DNA of 64,000 nt from Ctenosaura bakeri (taxonomy: Eukaryota; Chordata; Lepidosauria; Squamata; Iguanidae), in assembly GCA_948474755.1 (NCBI GenBank), contig CAOLHI010000490.1:372001-436000 (forward strand), read 5' to 3'. The translations under genes and the position numbers were made by a program. Positions 1 to 12,500 of the stretch are shown piece by piece (the stretch's first letter is position 1; each line of letters begins with the position of its first letter). The notes beneath the pieces are model-generated. The model was not told the origin of the DNA. It worked only from the letters and a program-made list of their open reading frames with translations, and ran no database searches.

Positions 1-530
1 AAGACCAAATTTTATGATATACAGCCAGCAGCATTTTGGGAATTTTGGTAGTTTCTATTAAATTGTATTTCATGTCCATTTTTTCACATAAAAAATCTTC
101 TGGCATTTCATCTTCATGGGAAGTAATAATGGGGAATCAACATTTTCCATGTTAATGAACACATTACTGAAGTTATTTAAAGTTGCAACTCTTTGCCTAT
201 GCACTTGAGGAATGAATGGCGCTAATATACATATGATTGGGCTGCTTATATTCTTAAAGAGGTTGTATTCATTTTTTGTAATCTGTGCTCTCAGAATTGC
301 ACTGCTAGTCACCTGGGCCTCAGTTTTTAATCTGCTAATGTCTTGTGACTTAAGACCATAAGGAATGGCACTGTAACTTTCACTGAAAGGTCATGAGGTC
401 CTCAATGCCCAAAGTGAGAAGAGAAAGATAAAAGTATTTAGCACCAAAGAGGATATAGCATTAGTTCTCTCCAACCTTTATTATCACATTACAGTTATAA
501 TCATTTTTCCTTCCTTTTTTACCATTTTAG

Positions 531-587
531 CTCCTGAAAGCAAAGTGACCATCATCCCTTCAATGAAAACAACACTAGCTGTCAAAG
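531..587 (+). CDS. MUC5AC/MUC5B-like: Mucin exon 1 of window: linker before D1
   Basis: A 57-nt exon with 18 full codons, entered and left in phase 1, between acceptor accattttag and donor gtaaat. It codes a cysteine-free stretch ([18 protein letters not shown]) where human MUC5B has a similar low-complexity linker between signal peptide and D1. Being short it is less certain than its neighbours, but it joins in frame to the next exon to give [15 protein letters not shown]. Positions 1-530 to its left are intron in which I see nothing else. The next intron (588-1126) holds a copy of a dispersed repeat. Confidence 0.75.
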
Positions 588-3500
588 GTAAATTAAGCAA
601 AGATTAGATTTATATGTTAATCATATCCCTGTTCACATTGATGGCTTGGCTGTGTTTCTATTCATTTCAATGAGCCTTCATCAGCTGTACTCCAGAAAAT
701 AATATAGAGATTGAAAACTTAATCAGTGGAGCATATTAATCAGGGAGGAAAGGAGGAGACATGCACATTACAGGTGAATGGAAAGGGAAAATTCTGAATA
801 GGGGGATGTTATGTCAATATATATTATAAGACTTTTGATTTAGGAGACAGATTCAGTGGTGCCTGGTAGTTTCCATGTCACTGGGCAGCAGATCCTCTAC
901 AAGCTTTAGTCCAAACTTTGAAAAATCTATCCAAGGTGCAGAAACTAATTTGGGGGTAGTTGGACATCTCCTTTGAAGTTCAGACTGAAACTCAGAGCAG
1001 ATTCCATGTCCCAGCGATATATAAGCCACCTGCCACCATCAGATCAATTGGAACATTGGTTCTTGGATGAATGCATTCAGTGGAGGACTTAGGACAGAGT
1101 CTTTACAGATTATTTTGAACCCACAGCTAAAAACCCTGCTCATAATGGGAGAGTGTGTAGCACATGGGGCAACTTCCACTTCAAGACTTTTGATGGAGAT
1201 ATCTACAGCTTCACTGGGCTCTGCAATTATGTCTTTGCTTCACACTGCAAATCTTCCTATGAAGACTTCAACATCCAAATAAGGCGCTATGTGGTTCATA
1301 ATGTCACCATCATTGGCCACATCATCATGAAGCTTGATGGATTGGCCATTGAATTGTCCCCAGACACAATTACTGTCAATGGAGAACGGTAAGTTTACTC
1401 AATTTGTTGACAATCCTATCTCTTTATTATTTCACTGCAACAAATTGCTATCACATTAGGACGAGGAGAAATTCATGATAGATTTTCTTCTCTAAGAGTT
1501 GAAAGTTTGATCTTTATGAATGACAGGTTTCATATTTGCAAAGGGAACATATAGCACCTTTGAGACTAACCGAGAGAAAGAAGTTGATAGCATAAGCTTT
1601 CATAGGTTTCAGTCTACTTCATCTTTCTATTTGCCATTTTCACCTTCTGTTCAATTTTGCTTTATCTCCAGTGTCCAGCTGCCTTACAGTCATTCAGGAC
1701 TCCTGATAGAGAAAATCTCAGGTTATGTGAAAATCACTTCCAAGTTAGGCATTGATCTTATGTGGAATGAAGAGGATGCTCTTCTGGTAAGAATCAGGTC
1801 TAGATACTGCAAACTGTGGCTAAGAAGACTAGTGAGACTTCCACTTCTTATTTAAATCTACTGCAGCTTATTGTATTATCCATGCCCAAAAAATGATGGT
1901 TAAAGTTAACTATGACCTGTGCAAACAAACAAACCAGTTTCAATCAATGTATTATGAAGCTCGTTAGTTGAAACATAGGCCATTTCAGCACGATGCAGCT
2001 CTTGCAAGCCATTCTATCACAGTCCCAGCAGGGAAGGGATCACAAGAGGAACACTCCCCTCCACACAGGACCAGCTCTCTGCAGAAGGGAGCATGATGGC
2101 CACACCTCTTCCTCCCACAGCATGCCAGGCACTTTCCCAGGCTGAGCTGGGGAAAGAAGCATTGCCATTGCACTTCCTGTCCTTCCGCAGGACAGGTAGG
2201 TACAGGAGCGTTGTGCGATCACAGATTTTATCCATTTAGTGAATATCCCACAAGCATGACACATGGGGATGGGTTGGCAGTGGGCCAACAACAACATCAT
2301 GTGGAAGCACAACCAGCCAGCCGCTGCCATCGTGTCCCCATATCAGGACAGCTCTGTCATAAGGAGATGGCCACAGTTAACAGTAATCAAAATTTAAGGC
2401 TTGGATTAAGTACTAAATTGTGATTTATTCAATTCAGAAGCATAAACTTTTGAACTCCACCTTAACGCTGCACCATAGGGAAACTGAGGACAGAGACTGA
2501 GCACTAGCCTAAGACCTACTTTGGCTTGTTCTCGTTATGATAGTTTAGCACAACATTCTAACACAATCATTGTATTTGATCACTGTGTCACAGACATCTA
2601 AAGAGAGTTTCAAAATCAGATAGGAAATGAAATCATAATGTCAGCCATTAGAAATCAAACCAGTTGAGTAATTGTCAACTGGATTGCAAATATTTCGTTC
2701 AACTTTATAGATAACTAGTTAATGTCATGCAAATCTTGACATCACTTGCAATCTTCAGTCATAATACTCAGAGCTCTAGATGTTCAGTGTTACTTTTATC
2801 TTGTTTTAGCTGGAACTGGATGAAAAATATACTAATCAGACTTGTGGTCTTTGTGGGGACTTCAATGGAATTGCAACATACAATGAATTCGTTTCAAATG
2901 GTAAGTAGTGAAAACAATTGCCAGGAATTCTGTTTTTATTGCCTTTGAACATGGGGTAATCATCAGCTCATTTGTAAAAAGTCAATATTTATGTTGGCAA
3001 ACACACTGGTGTAAGATTTGATCTGACAGCTGTGTAGTGCTTTAAAAGGATCAACACTTATGTGTTTCAATGATCAGTTACAAATATTTTTAGACTGTAG
3101 TCTATTTTGTTTTGTTTTTGTTTGTTTGTTTTCCTGCTCTTTGCTTGATTTCTTGTAACTACTCATGTTAAAATTTGCATGCACTTTTAAAAAGTTGATT
3201 TCTTTCTTGAATATGGTAAGTACCACCTCAAGTTCTTTCATTCATTCAAGCATTCAATCTTAAATATACCCAACCACCAACATTTTCTGGGCACCTGACA
3301 AAAAGGTAAAAAAAAAAATGGAATGCAATGTAATACAATAAAAAGGAAACACTAAATATATAAAAACAGTCTTAAAATTTAAAATCTGAAAAAAATAAAT
3401 TGCTTGAGTGGTATCACTCTTCACGCTTCACTTGGCACCAAAAATATAAGAGTTTGAGCACCAAATAAACTTCCTTGTGGAGAGCATTCCATGACTGCAA

Positions 3501-6500
3501 GGAAACTTGGGATGAGAACCTGTTCCAAATGGGAAAAATCATGGATCTGTAATGTCCAGGTAGCAAGCAGCCATCTTTAAACCTGCATTACTGCTGATCC
3601 TCTATCCTTGGCCAGTCTGACAATGTGGTACTGGACATGTGGCAGGCCAGACCTTCATAAGGACCAGATTCAAGAAATTTCAAGAAAGCCTGGCCTAAGG
3701 CTTTAAATTCAAGTTAGTGATAGTATTCTTGCTTTCTGTAACATTATGTAACATTCACTGCAGGTGTCAAACTGAATCCTGTGCAGTTTGGAAACTTGCA
3801 AAAGATGGATGGACCCACAGAACAATGTCAGGATCCTCTTCCTTCATCTGCAAGCAACTGCAGCCATCAGTTGGTAAGCAACTTTGTTTTTCCTACTTCT
3901 GTGAAAAGGAAACCGGATTTTTCTTTCTTTCATTCCTCAAGGTACACAGAAGAAAATTAAAACAATGAACTCCTGAGAATAAATTTTAACTTATCAGGAC
4001 CATCAGGCAACTTCAGCAGTAGTTCAATATTTTGCCAGCATTTTATAAAAATCAGTGTCTTATATTGGTTTCCTATTTCCAGAATACTATCTGTGAAACC
4101 ATATTGACTAGTGAAGCATTCTTGGGCTGCAATGCATTAGTGGAGGTAAAAGATTATGCTGATGCTTGCGTACAAGACTTGTGCAACTGTGAGACGTCTG
4201 CTGCTGATGTCTGTATTTGTGACACCTTTGCTGAATACTCCAGACAATGTGCTCATGCTGGTGGACAGCCCCTTGAATGGAGAACTGAAGATATGTGTGG
4301 TGAGTATGTCTGAAAGGGGTTTTCACTTCTCCTTAACAACAAAATCACAGGACCATAAAACCTCAAAGGGCCATGTAGTTCAATTCCCTGTCCAGTGCAA
4401 GAAACCTAGAGCTAGAGTATCTTCTACAGCACATGTGTTAAACACAGGGCCCATGGGCCAAATCCAGCCCATCAGGCCATTTCATGTGGCCGTCACACCT
4501 CTTCTGCAACTGCAGCACTCACCCTGCCTGGCGAGCCCAATCCCCACATTTCGGGCCCCCACCTGCTGGTATTCTGAAGAGGGGCCCAGCAGCCAGCACT
4601 CATAATCTACTTTCATTGCTGTCTGCTCCTCTGTCCAAATCTTGCCATCAGATCATTGCCACGGGTTACCATGGCAATGCTCTGCGCTGTTTGTGAGAGT
4701 TGGACAGAGGAACATTCAGAAGTAGAAGTAGATCATGAGTGCTGGCTGCTGGGTCCCTCTTCAGAATACCAGCAGCCAGGGGCCTGCAATGTGGTGATTG
4801 GACTTACCAGGTACAGAGAGGGGCAGGAGGACAGAAAGAGCCATGGGGAGTGCAGAAAGAGGCAAAGGGAAGGGAGTAGAAAGAGGCACAGAGAGGGGCT
4901 GGGGAGCAGAAAGTGATGTGGAATATTAATAAAATCAGTAACAATCAAATGCAGAGACAATGATTTAATATAATAAAAGAGTAGAAACATTTATATATTG
5001 AGGGCAACCATAAAGCTGATGTGGCCCAAGAGTTTGATGCCCCTGATCTACAGAGATCCAACCACTATCTAGGAAAAGTCCACCACTCGCTATCTTGTTT
5101 GTTCAAAAGTCAAAGTCCTTTCACATTAAGAAGTTTCTCCTAATACTCAACCAAAATTTACCTGGTTGTGAAATCAACTGGATCTAGTCCTGATCTCTGG
5201 GGCTGCAGATTGGAACACTTTGCCCCCTGTTGTGTGACAGCCCTTCAGGTATTTGAAGAGTACACACTGCACCTTAGTCTTTTCTTCTCCAAACTGAACA
5301 TACACAGTTCCTTCAGTTTTTTTGTAACAGAACTTGTTTTCCATACTCCTGTTTCATGAAAAATTGAAGATGGCTAGAACGTGAATCACTAGCGCTTACA
5401 TTTCTCTTTAAGCCGATTTCAGCTCAATACACACACAAAAAACACTCATCAGCATATGGTACTATACAGAATCATTTATTTCTTTTTCCAGCCAAGACCT
5501 GTCCTTTCAATATGGAGCACAAAGAATGTGGATCCCCCTGTGCTGATACCTGTAGCAATCCTGAAAGGTCCCAGCTCTGTGAAGATCACTGTACAGATGG
5601 CTGCTTTTGTCCCTCAGGTAGGTCAACACTGATGTCCTTCCTTCCTTCCTTCCATCCTTCCTTCCTTCCTTCCTTCCTTCCTTCCTTCCTTCCTTCCTTC
5701 CTTCCTTCCCTCCCTCCCTCCCTCCCTCTGTCCCTCCCTCCCTCCTTCTTAGCATAAGTTTGACTAGGTTTTCTCTGGGTGGAAAGAGATAGTGTTCCAT
5801 TGAAAGCAATTACAGTATGAAATGGAGTGGTCATAGTAGTCTTTAGTTATGCTTCCTTGATAAAATCTCAGTGATGCTTATGAAATTCTCCCCCTGCTTC
5901 ACTAAACTGTTTGCCAGATTGTACAGATGGAAAACGAAATCCAAGTAAAAAATACATTTCCTTCCAGCATCTTAATTTTTTCCCAAAATATTTCTTATGT
6001 ATTTATTCGCATGGGATAATATGCCTTGCAGAAAAGGCATATTAGGATGAAATTCTTTCCTAATTTTGTTCACAACGGAACAATTGTATTCCTGCTGCAG
6101 AAAGTCTATATAGTTTTAAAAGACTGTTTGCAGCTTGAGACAAAATGTATGCTTTTTCCTCTCAGAAAATAACATTTTCTGTGCAATAAAGAGCCAATTT
6201 TGCACATAAGTCCTGAACTGCAAAGATTCTTGTCAGTCTAGTATTGTCTTAATCAGAGTTTTCTGACACTCCGTAACACTTTTTTGACCATTTTTTAAAA
6301 ATATTTTTGAATATTCCTTCTGTCCCTGGGGCAGTCTTGAGTTCCTGGGAAATCAAGGGCTGACAGGAATATGGCAATGGAATGGCATCATGTGCTCTTG
6401 AACTTCATAAAATGAATGAAAGCTATGACAGCAATTCAATATTGAATGTAACTTTTTTTCAGGCACTGTGTATGATGACATTAACAACACCGGTTGCATC

Positions 6501-9500
6501 CCCCGTGAGGACTGTCCCTGTACTTACAACGGAGACACCTATACTCCTGGGAGTTCCTTTGGATCCCAGTGCATTTCATGGTAAAGAGCTAACTGGTTCA
6601 TTCATGCTGAGTTGTTGGTATTTTCTCCCCTTATAATACAGTGTTTGATAGTATTAATTGCTGAGAATTATTGGGTATAATTGCTAAAACCAAAGACACC
6701 ATGCCATTAAAGAAAACAAAACTAGGAAACCCACTGTAGTTGTGCTATTTTTTTTAACCTGATAGTGACATAATGGCTCTTGTCATGAGAAATTCAACTA
6801 AGCAGATGTCACAGTGTCAGAAATGAACCATGCAACCCTTTAAGTCATGAGTTGATTAACCATGTTGTCCACGATTGCCCTTAAAGGCTATGATAAAAAT
6901 ACCATTACCTGTCAACTATCATGTGCTAATCTAATCCTAAACAGTCTTGTATGCTAAATAGTCTGGTATGATAATGATTCAATAGTACCAAATATAACAT
7001 ATCAGAGGTTTCCTATCTTCCAAGGAAAACTGACAGTTTAGGAAGCTCAACATGGCATCTCAATCAGAATAACAACTTGGAAAGAACTATGCCTACTGCT
7101 GTTTATCTTCCTTTGCCATGCATTAGTTATGTTAGGCGTTTTCTAGGACACATTCTTGTGAACATTTGGTGACAATGAGATCAGCACTGCGCCCTGTAAA
7201 CTGAGACCTGAATCTTATTGACTGGTATCAACTACAGCAGTACTGTTGAACCAACTGTTGAATGGTTAGTCAATATGTAAATAAATCCCATTGATTCAAT
7301 GGCTCAGTTTTAGTTGGGATTAATGATAGGATTCAGGCCTGAGCATGTTCTAGTTATTCTGCAACATTTTGGTTTTCTAAGCAGACATACAAAGTTTGCT
7401 TGGCAGATCATAGTGTAGAAAGTCTTTCTGAAGACAGAAAATTGTTAAGATATTTGTAGTTGTATTCTTTCAAGTTATTTCCAGGTTATGGAAACCCTAA
7501 GGCAAACCTATGATGGGGTTTTCTGAGGCTGAGAGTGTGTGAAGTGCCAAAGATCATTCAGTGGGTTTCAGTGGCCAGGCAGATAATCAAACCCTGGTGT
7601 CCAGGGTCATAGTACAATGCTCAAATCACTACACCACACTGGCTCTCATTAAGATATACCAGTATGTAATCCATCAAGAGTGTCAAATATTAGGTGACAT
7701 TGCATACCAGCTATTAAATCCTGCAAAAATATCAACAATCTGATATCAAATATTGAAAGCAAATATAACCGAATGGCAAGTACAGGTAGCTGATTTCACT
7801 GAATATTCGCTATATGTAGAGAATCTTTGATACCAGAATTTACGAAGAATTTCAGGGATAATTTTGGGGACCAGATTAGTTTTAGCTCTAAAAAAATAAA
7901 ATGCATAAAAGTATTTTGTGCAAACACTTCAGATTAATTCATTTCTCTAACAGATTTTATATAAGACCTTGGCTTGGTAACTAAAACTAAATCCTGGGGA
8001 ATGCAAAAGTTATCATGTCATATCTAGGAATGTAGGTATCTTCTCAAAAAATTTACGTTTCTATAGTGCCTTGTGGAACACTAAAATACAGTGGAATTAC
8101 TGCAAACAAACTGTTATTTAAGAAAGCCTGTAAGTTACATTGACATAAATAGGACTACTCATATTCATATAACATTAGTCTTACTCATTTAACCTCTTGA
8201 TTGTTTTATGGTTGGGTTTATGTTTATGTCACCTGATTATCATTTCTGTCTTTTCTTCAGTCAATGTACTGGAGGCAGTTGGGACTGTGTCAGCCACTCC
8301 TGCCCTGGCACATGCTCCATTGAAGGAGGCTCTCACATCTCAACGTTCGATGAGAAACGCTATTCCTTCTTTGGTGACTGTAGCTACGTCCTCACTAAGG
8401 TAATCAAAATGGAGACCTTAACTCTCAGCGGAGGTTTTGAAGTGGAAAGTCTTCCTGCATGTCTCACTAGGAGGCATAGTAATTGCTTGGAAACATAACC
8501 GGAAATGTCACAGGAAGAAATATTGATTACATTCAAACCACTGACAACATATGATCTTTATACATTAGAAATTCAACATGAATCCAATAAAATCTGTATT
8601 CTTATATATTTAAAAAAGGCTTTCAATCAATGTTTGCACTCATTTCATGATAAAGCACTGAAATTTCTTCAGGAATTTCACTTGTGCAACAAATAATTTT
8701 ATTGTTGGTGGCAAATCACCATTTAGTTCATGGTATGTATGAAAGCAAGGAGCAGTGGGGCCTTGAAAATCCTGTGTTCTGGTTCTTAGGTACAGACTGC
8801 ATCTGAATGTTCACCTACCATATTGTCAACGCAAATCACATGGATCTTTTCCTTGGCATTAATAGGTTCCTCTTTTCAACAGTCTGGACATAAAAACACT
8901 CATATTAGCATTCATTGGGGGAAAGACTTTAGGACCAGAGCTCGCTTTTCATGTGCAGCAGAGTCCGTGTGGGGAGACTCACTTTCATGTCTCCCCTCAG
9001 TCGTAAAGCTTAATGAGGGAGGGTATTGAAGGATTTGAAGAGACAAAGAATATAAACAATATTAAAACAGTCTGGCCCTTAGTAATCCTAGTAAGTTACC
9101 CTTGAAAAGTATATGAATTCTTCAGGAGATGTGGTGGTTTACTTTTTAATTGGGAAGGGCATAAACCACTCACAATAGTGCACTGCATTTTGAGCTGCAC
9201 TGCATTTGTTCCTTGTTGTAATTCAGGGTGCCATTTTACATCCTTTACCATCTAGAGTGATATGGGTCCAAAATGGCTCAGAGAGCACATTTTTCTCATG
9301 AAGCAGGCTCCTTTCTCTAGCTTGCCTCCTTGCACAATACCGAACCTTTACAGTGTTAGCCTCTTTTCTATAAAACACTTTTGTGCTGTATTTGTTTGTT
9401 TATTCCCCAAAGGTGGGACTCAGGGTTTACAGGAAAAAGAGAAATACAAGTAAAAACACATTTAGATAAAAATACAAAAATAAAATAAAACGGCATTAAT

Positions 9501-12500
9501 ACTGTCTATAGAATTGAAGCTATTCAAAAGATATGAATTTAAAAGTAAAAGATTATCAAAAAAAAAAAAAACCCAACAACAGCATTTGCTTAACTTTCAA
9601 AACAAAAACATGCTTATTTAACCAAGGCTTAAGATGAACATGATCTGTCCTTACTTTGTTAAACTGTGCTATTTTATTCCTATTTGTATCACATGTCATT
9701 CTCAATGTTCTGAGTTGTTTTAATTGTGGGAGTATAACTATTTTCAACAAGTAATCTGATTAGCACAAGGGTGGTGTGATAATGGATAAATAAACACTCA
9801 GACAATGCAAGCTGCTAAAGTTCTGTTTCTTCGTTTTCAGCTCTGCGACAGCAACCTCTTCACTGTTCTGGGGGAAATTCGAAAGTGTGGCTTGACAGAC
9901 ACTGAGACATGCATGAAAGGCATAGCCATCAGTATTGGTGGTGGAGAGACAGTAAGCATGAAAAACAAGGATGTTGATATGGATGTTTTAAAGAAAGATA
10001 GCACACTGACTTCATAGAAGTACTGTTTTCTTTTCCCAACAAAGCAGAAAATATATGGTCCTGTACCTAGTAGATTAAATCCAACATGGCTACTGGCAGA
10101 ACAGTTAGCACAAGCCAAGAAGTGTGCAATGACTTGTTCAGACTGTATCAAAGTGTGGGGTTTGACACTTATGCTAAGATGAAAATGAGGCAAAAGAGAA
10201 TGAGACCACTGGATACAATCCTAGAATGATGCTCCTCTCAGCTCGTCTCCAAATTTCAGTTGCTTTTGGTAGTGTTGTCATGTTAGAAAAGTGTTTCAAA
10301 ATAACTGACAATTCAGTATGTGAAAGTAAATCTACTCCTAGCCATCATTTCTCCCCTAGGGTTGTCTGACAATTATCCTTTTGTAACAGATGCCGAAGTT
10401 TTTTAAATTTCTCTTCCCTGAAAAATTATAGCATCCCACAACCTCAGGGTGTCCACACTTCCTTTCTTGTATATTATTCCCTCTTTTGGCAATGTTCTTT
10501 CTCTGGTTCCTTTCCTCAAATCTCTTTCATTTTCATCTATTCTTTCTCAATTAATTAATTCAGTTTATTGTAAGTTGCTTTGTGTTCCATATTGGGATAA
10601 AGATAGGGTATTAATTAGTTAAAGGAATATCCTATATTTTTCTCAATATGGGACCCAAAGCAGGTTAACAGTATAACTTCACTCTCAGAGTTCTGTTCTT
10701 TAGACCATTGCTTAACTTGGCTTTGAGCTCCCACCTCTTATGCTCCTTATCTTCTTGTAGGTCTTCTTATTCTCCAGTCTGTGCTCCAAATATGGGGACT
10801 TGTGTGCTGACTTCATCCCAGAAAACTATCAGTTGTTTCTTCTCTCACGAAAACTGTTCCAAACAGTATAATAGCTTTGTTTTCAGAACATTTAGAATGT
10901 TCTTGAACAATTTATTCCAGGCCCAGTCAGTTCATACCAGAAAACAATGGCAGCTGGCAGCTCTGCTGGCAATGGGACAGTGAATCTATTTCAGGTTTTT
11001 GTCCAAGCTTCTAAGGATCTGTCCAAGGTGCTAAACCTATTTTGGGAATAGGGTTCAATATCTTGAACAGTTAATTTAAAGCTAGACAAAAGACTGGAAT
11101 GGATTCACTGTCTCAATGGCACTCAGCCACTAGAAATATTGGAAAATTCACTGCCACAGGGCAATGTGAGATAGATGATTTGTATACCTGGTATATGTGT
11201 TTTAAAAAGTAAAGCAAAAGGGAAGAGAGCACAAAAGAACACATATTTTCTATTATGGCTTATGGAAAACAATGTGGCGCTGAAGATTGTTCTATAGCAA
11301 ATTCATACCCACCTATGATTTATCTTTCCCTTCCTCCTCTGCCAGATAATTGTGATCAAGTCTACTGGGGTTGTATATGTGAATATGATCCTCACCCAGC
11401 TGCCCTTCTCAGCATGTAAGTTATTCTTTTATTGCACTCCACTCCTACAATCTTCAATCAGATATAAAATATTTATTCCACCTTATATCTAAAACATCAG
11501 TGCCTGTTCTCTTCAAGGAGTTTCTGAAAGGTATGCTCTACAGAAGCCTATGTGTATTAAGTTGTATGCTTAGATAGAATTTGCCAATATGTTACAGCTG
11601 AAGGAGATAATCTAGGCACACATTTCTTTGTGAATGTTAATATAGCAGGCAAATCTTGGGGGTAAAGTAGTTTAATGCCACTAGGCAATTGTGAGTTTGG
11701 AAAGATGGCTTAATTTAGAATTCTGTATTTTTAAAGCACTGCAAACACAGATATCATTGAAAGGAATCACATCTGCATTTAAACACTATCACAAAGAATT
11801 GCTCTTTCCTGATCAATGAAAATGGGGAACCAAGAAAGAAAATATTACATGATGAAGAAATATTTCAAGTACCCACAATACTGTGTTTGCATACTAAATA
11901 TAGCCAATTACTGTTGTTGTTGTTAGCTGATATTCTACCTCAGCTACTTAGTTATATCTGCACAACTAAGTTATGTTTCCTGGGCAGACCCACTCCCAGC
12001 TCACTTTAAAAGAGCCAGCAGTTTGGAAGGGGATACATGATGAAATTCAAAGAATTTGTAATTTGAATTTTGAAATTAAGCCGTAGTTTTACTTGTTAAA
12101 TATGTTAGGGCAACAAAGGGAAATAAGATGTCATGAGAAGATATTATAATATTTAATAACTGCTGCAAGGTTGACATATGCGCAATACTGGAAAGAAAGG
12201 AAATATATTGATATAGAAGAATGGAAGTTAAAAGTTCTGGATATGGTAGAGACAGAAAAACTAACATTTTCTTTGAAAAATAAACCTATCCAGAACTTTG
12301 AAAGGGAATGGAAATAAGTTTTGGACTGGATAAAGATATGAATGTATAAGAAATGAAGAAAGAAATAATGTAATCGTTCTTTTCTTTCTTAAGCAGAAAC
12401 TATGTTTGTATGAAATGGAAATAAGCAGATTCAACTGGAAAATTTAAGCTTGGAAGTGGGAAGGGTTTTCTTTATTTTTAAAATTAAATTTTCAATAAAA

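Noticed and set aside
1520..1855. A 111-codon open frame as a separate gene
   Set aside because: It is exon 3 of the mucin extended into both flanking introns; splice sites at 1672 and 1786 define the real coding part.
5507..5834. Minus-strand frames rich in KEGR repeats
   Set aside because: Translation of the TTCC/CCCT microsatellite; overlaps a real exon on the other strand.
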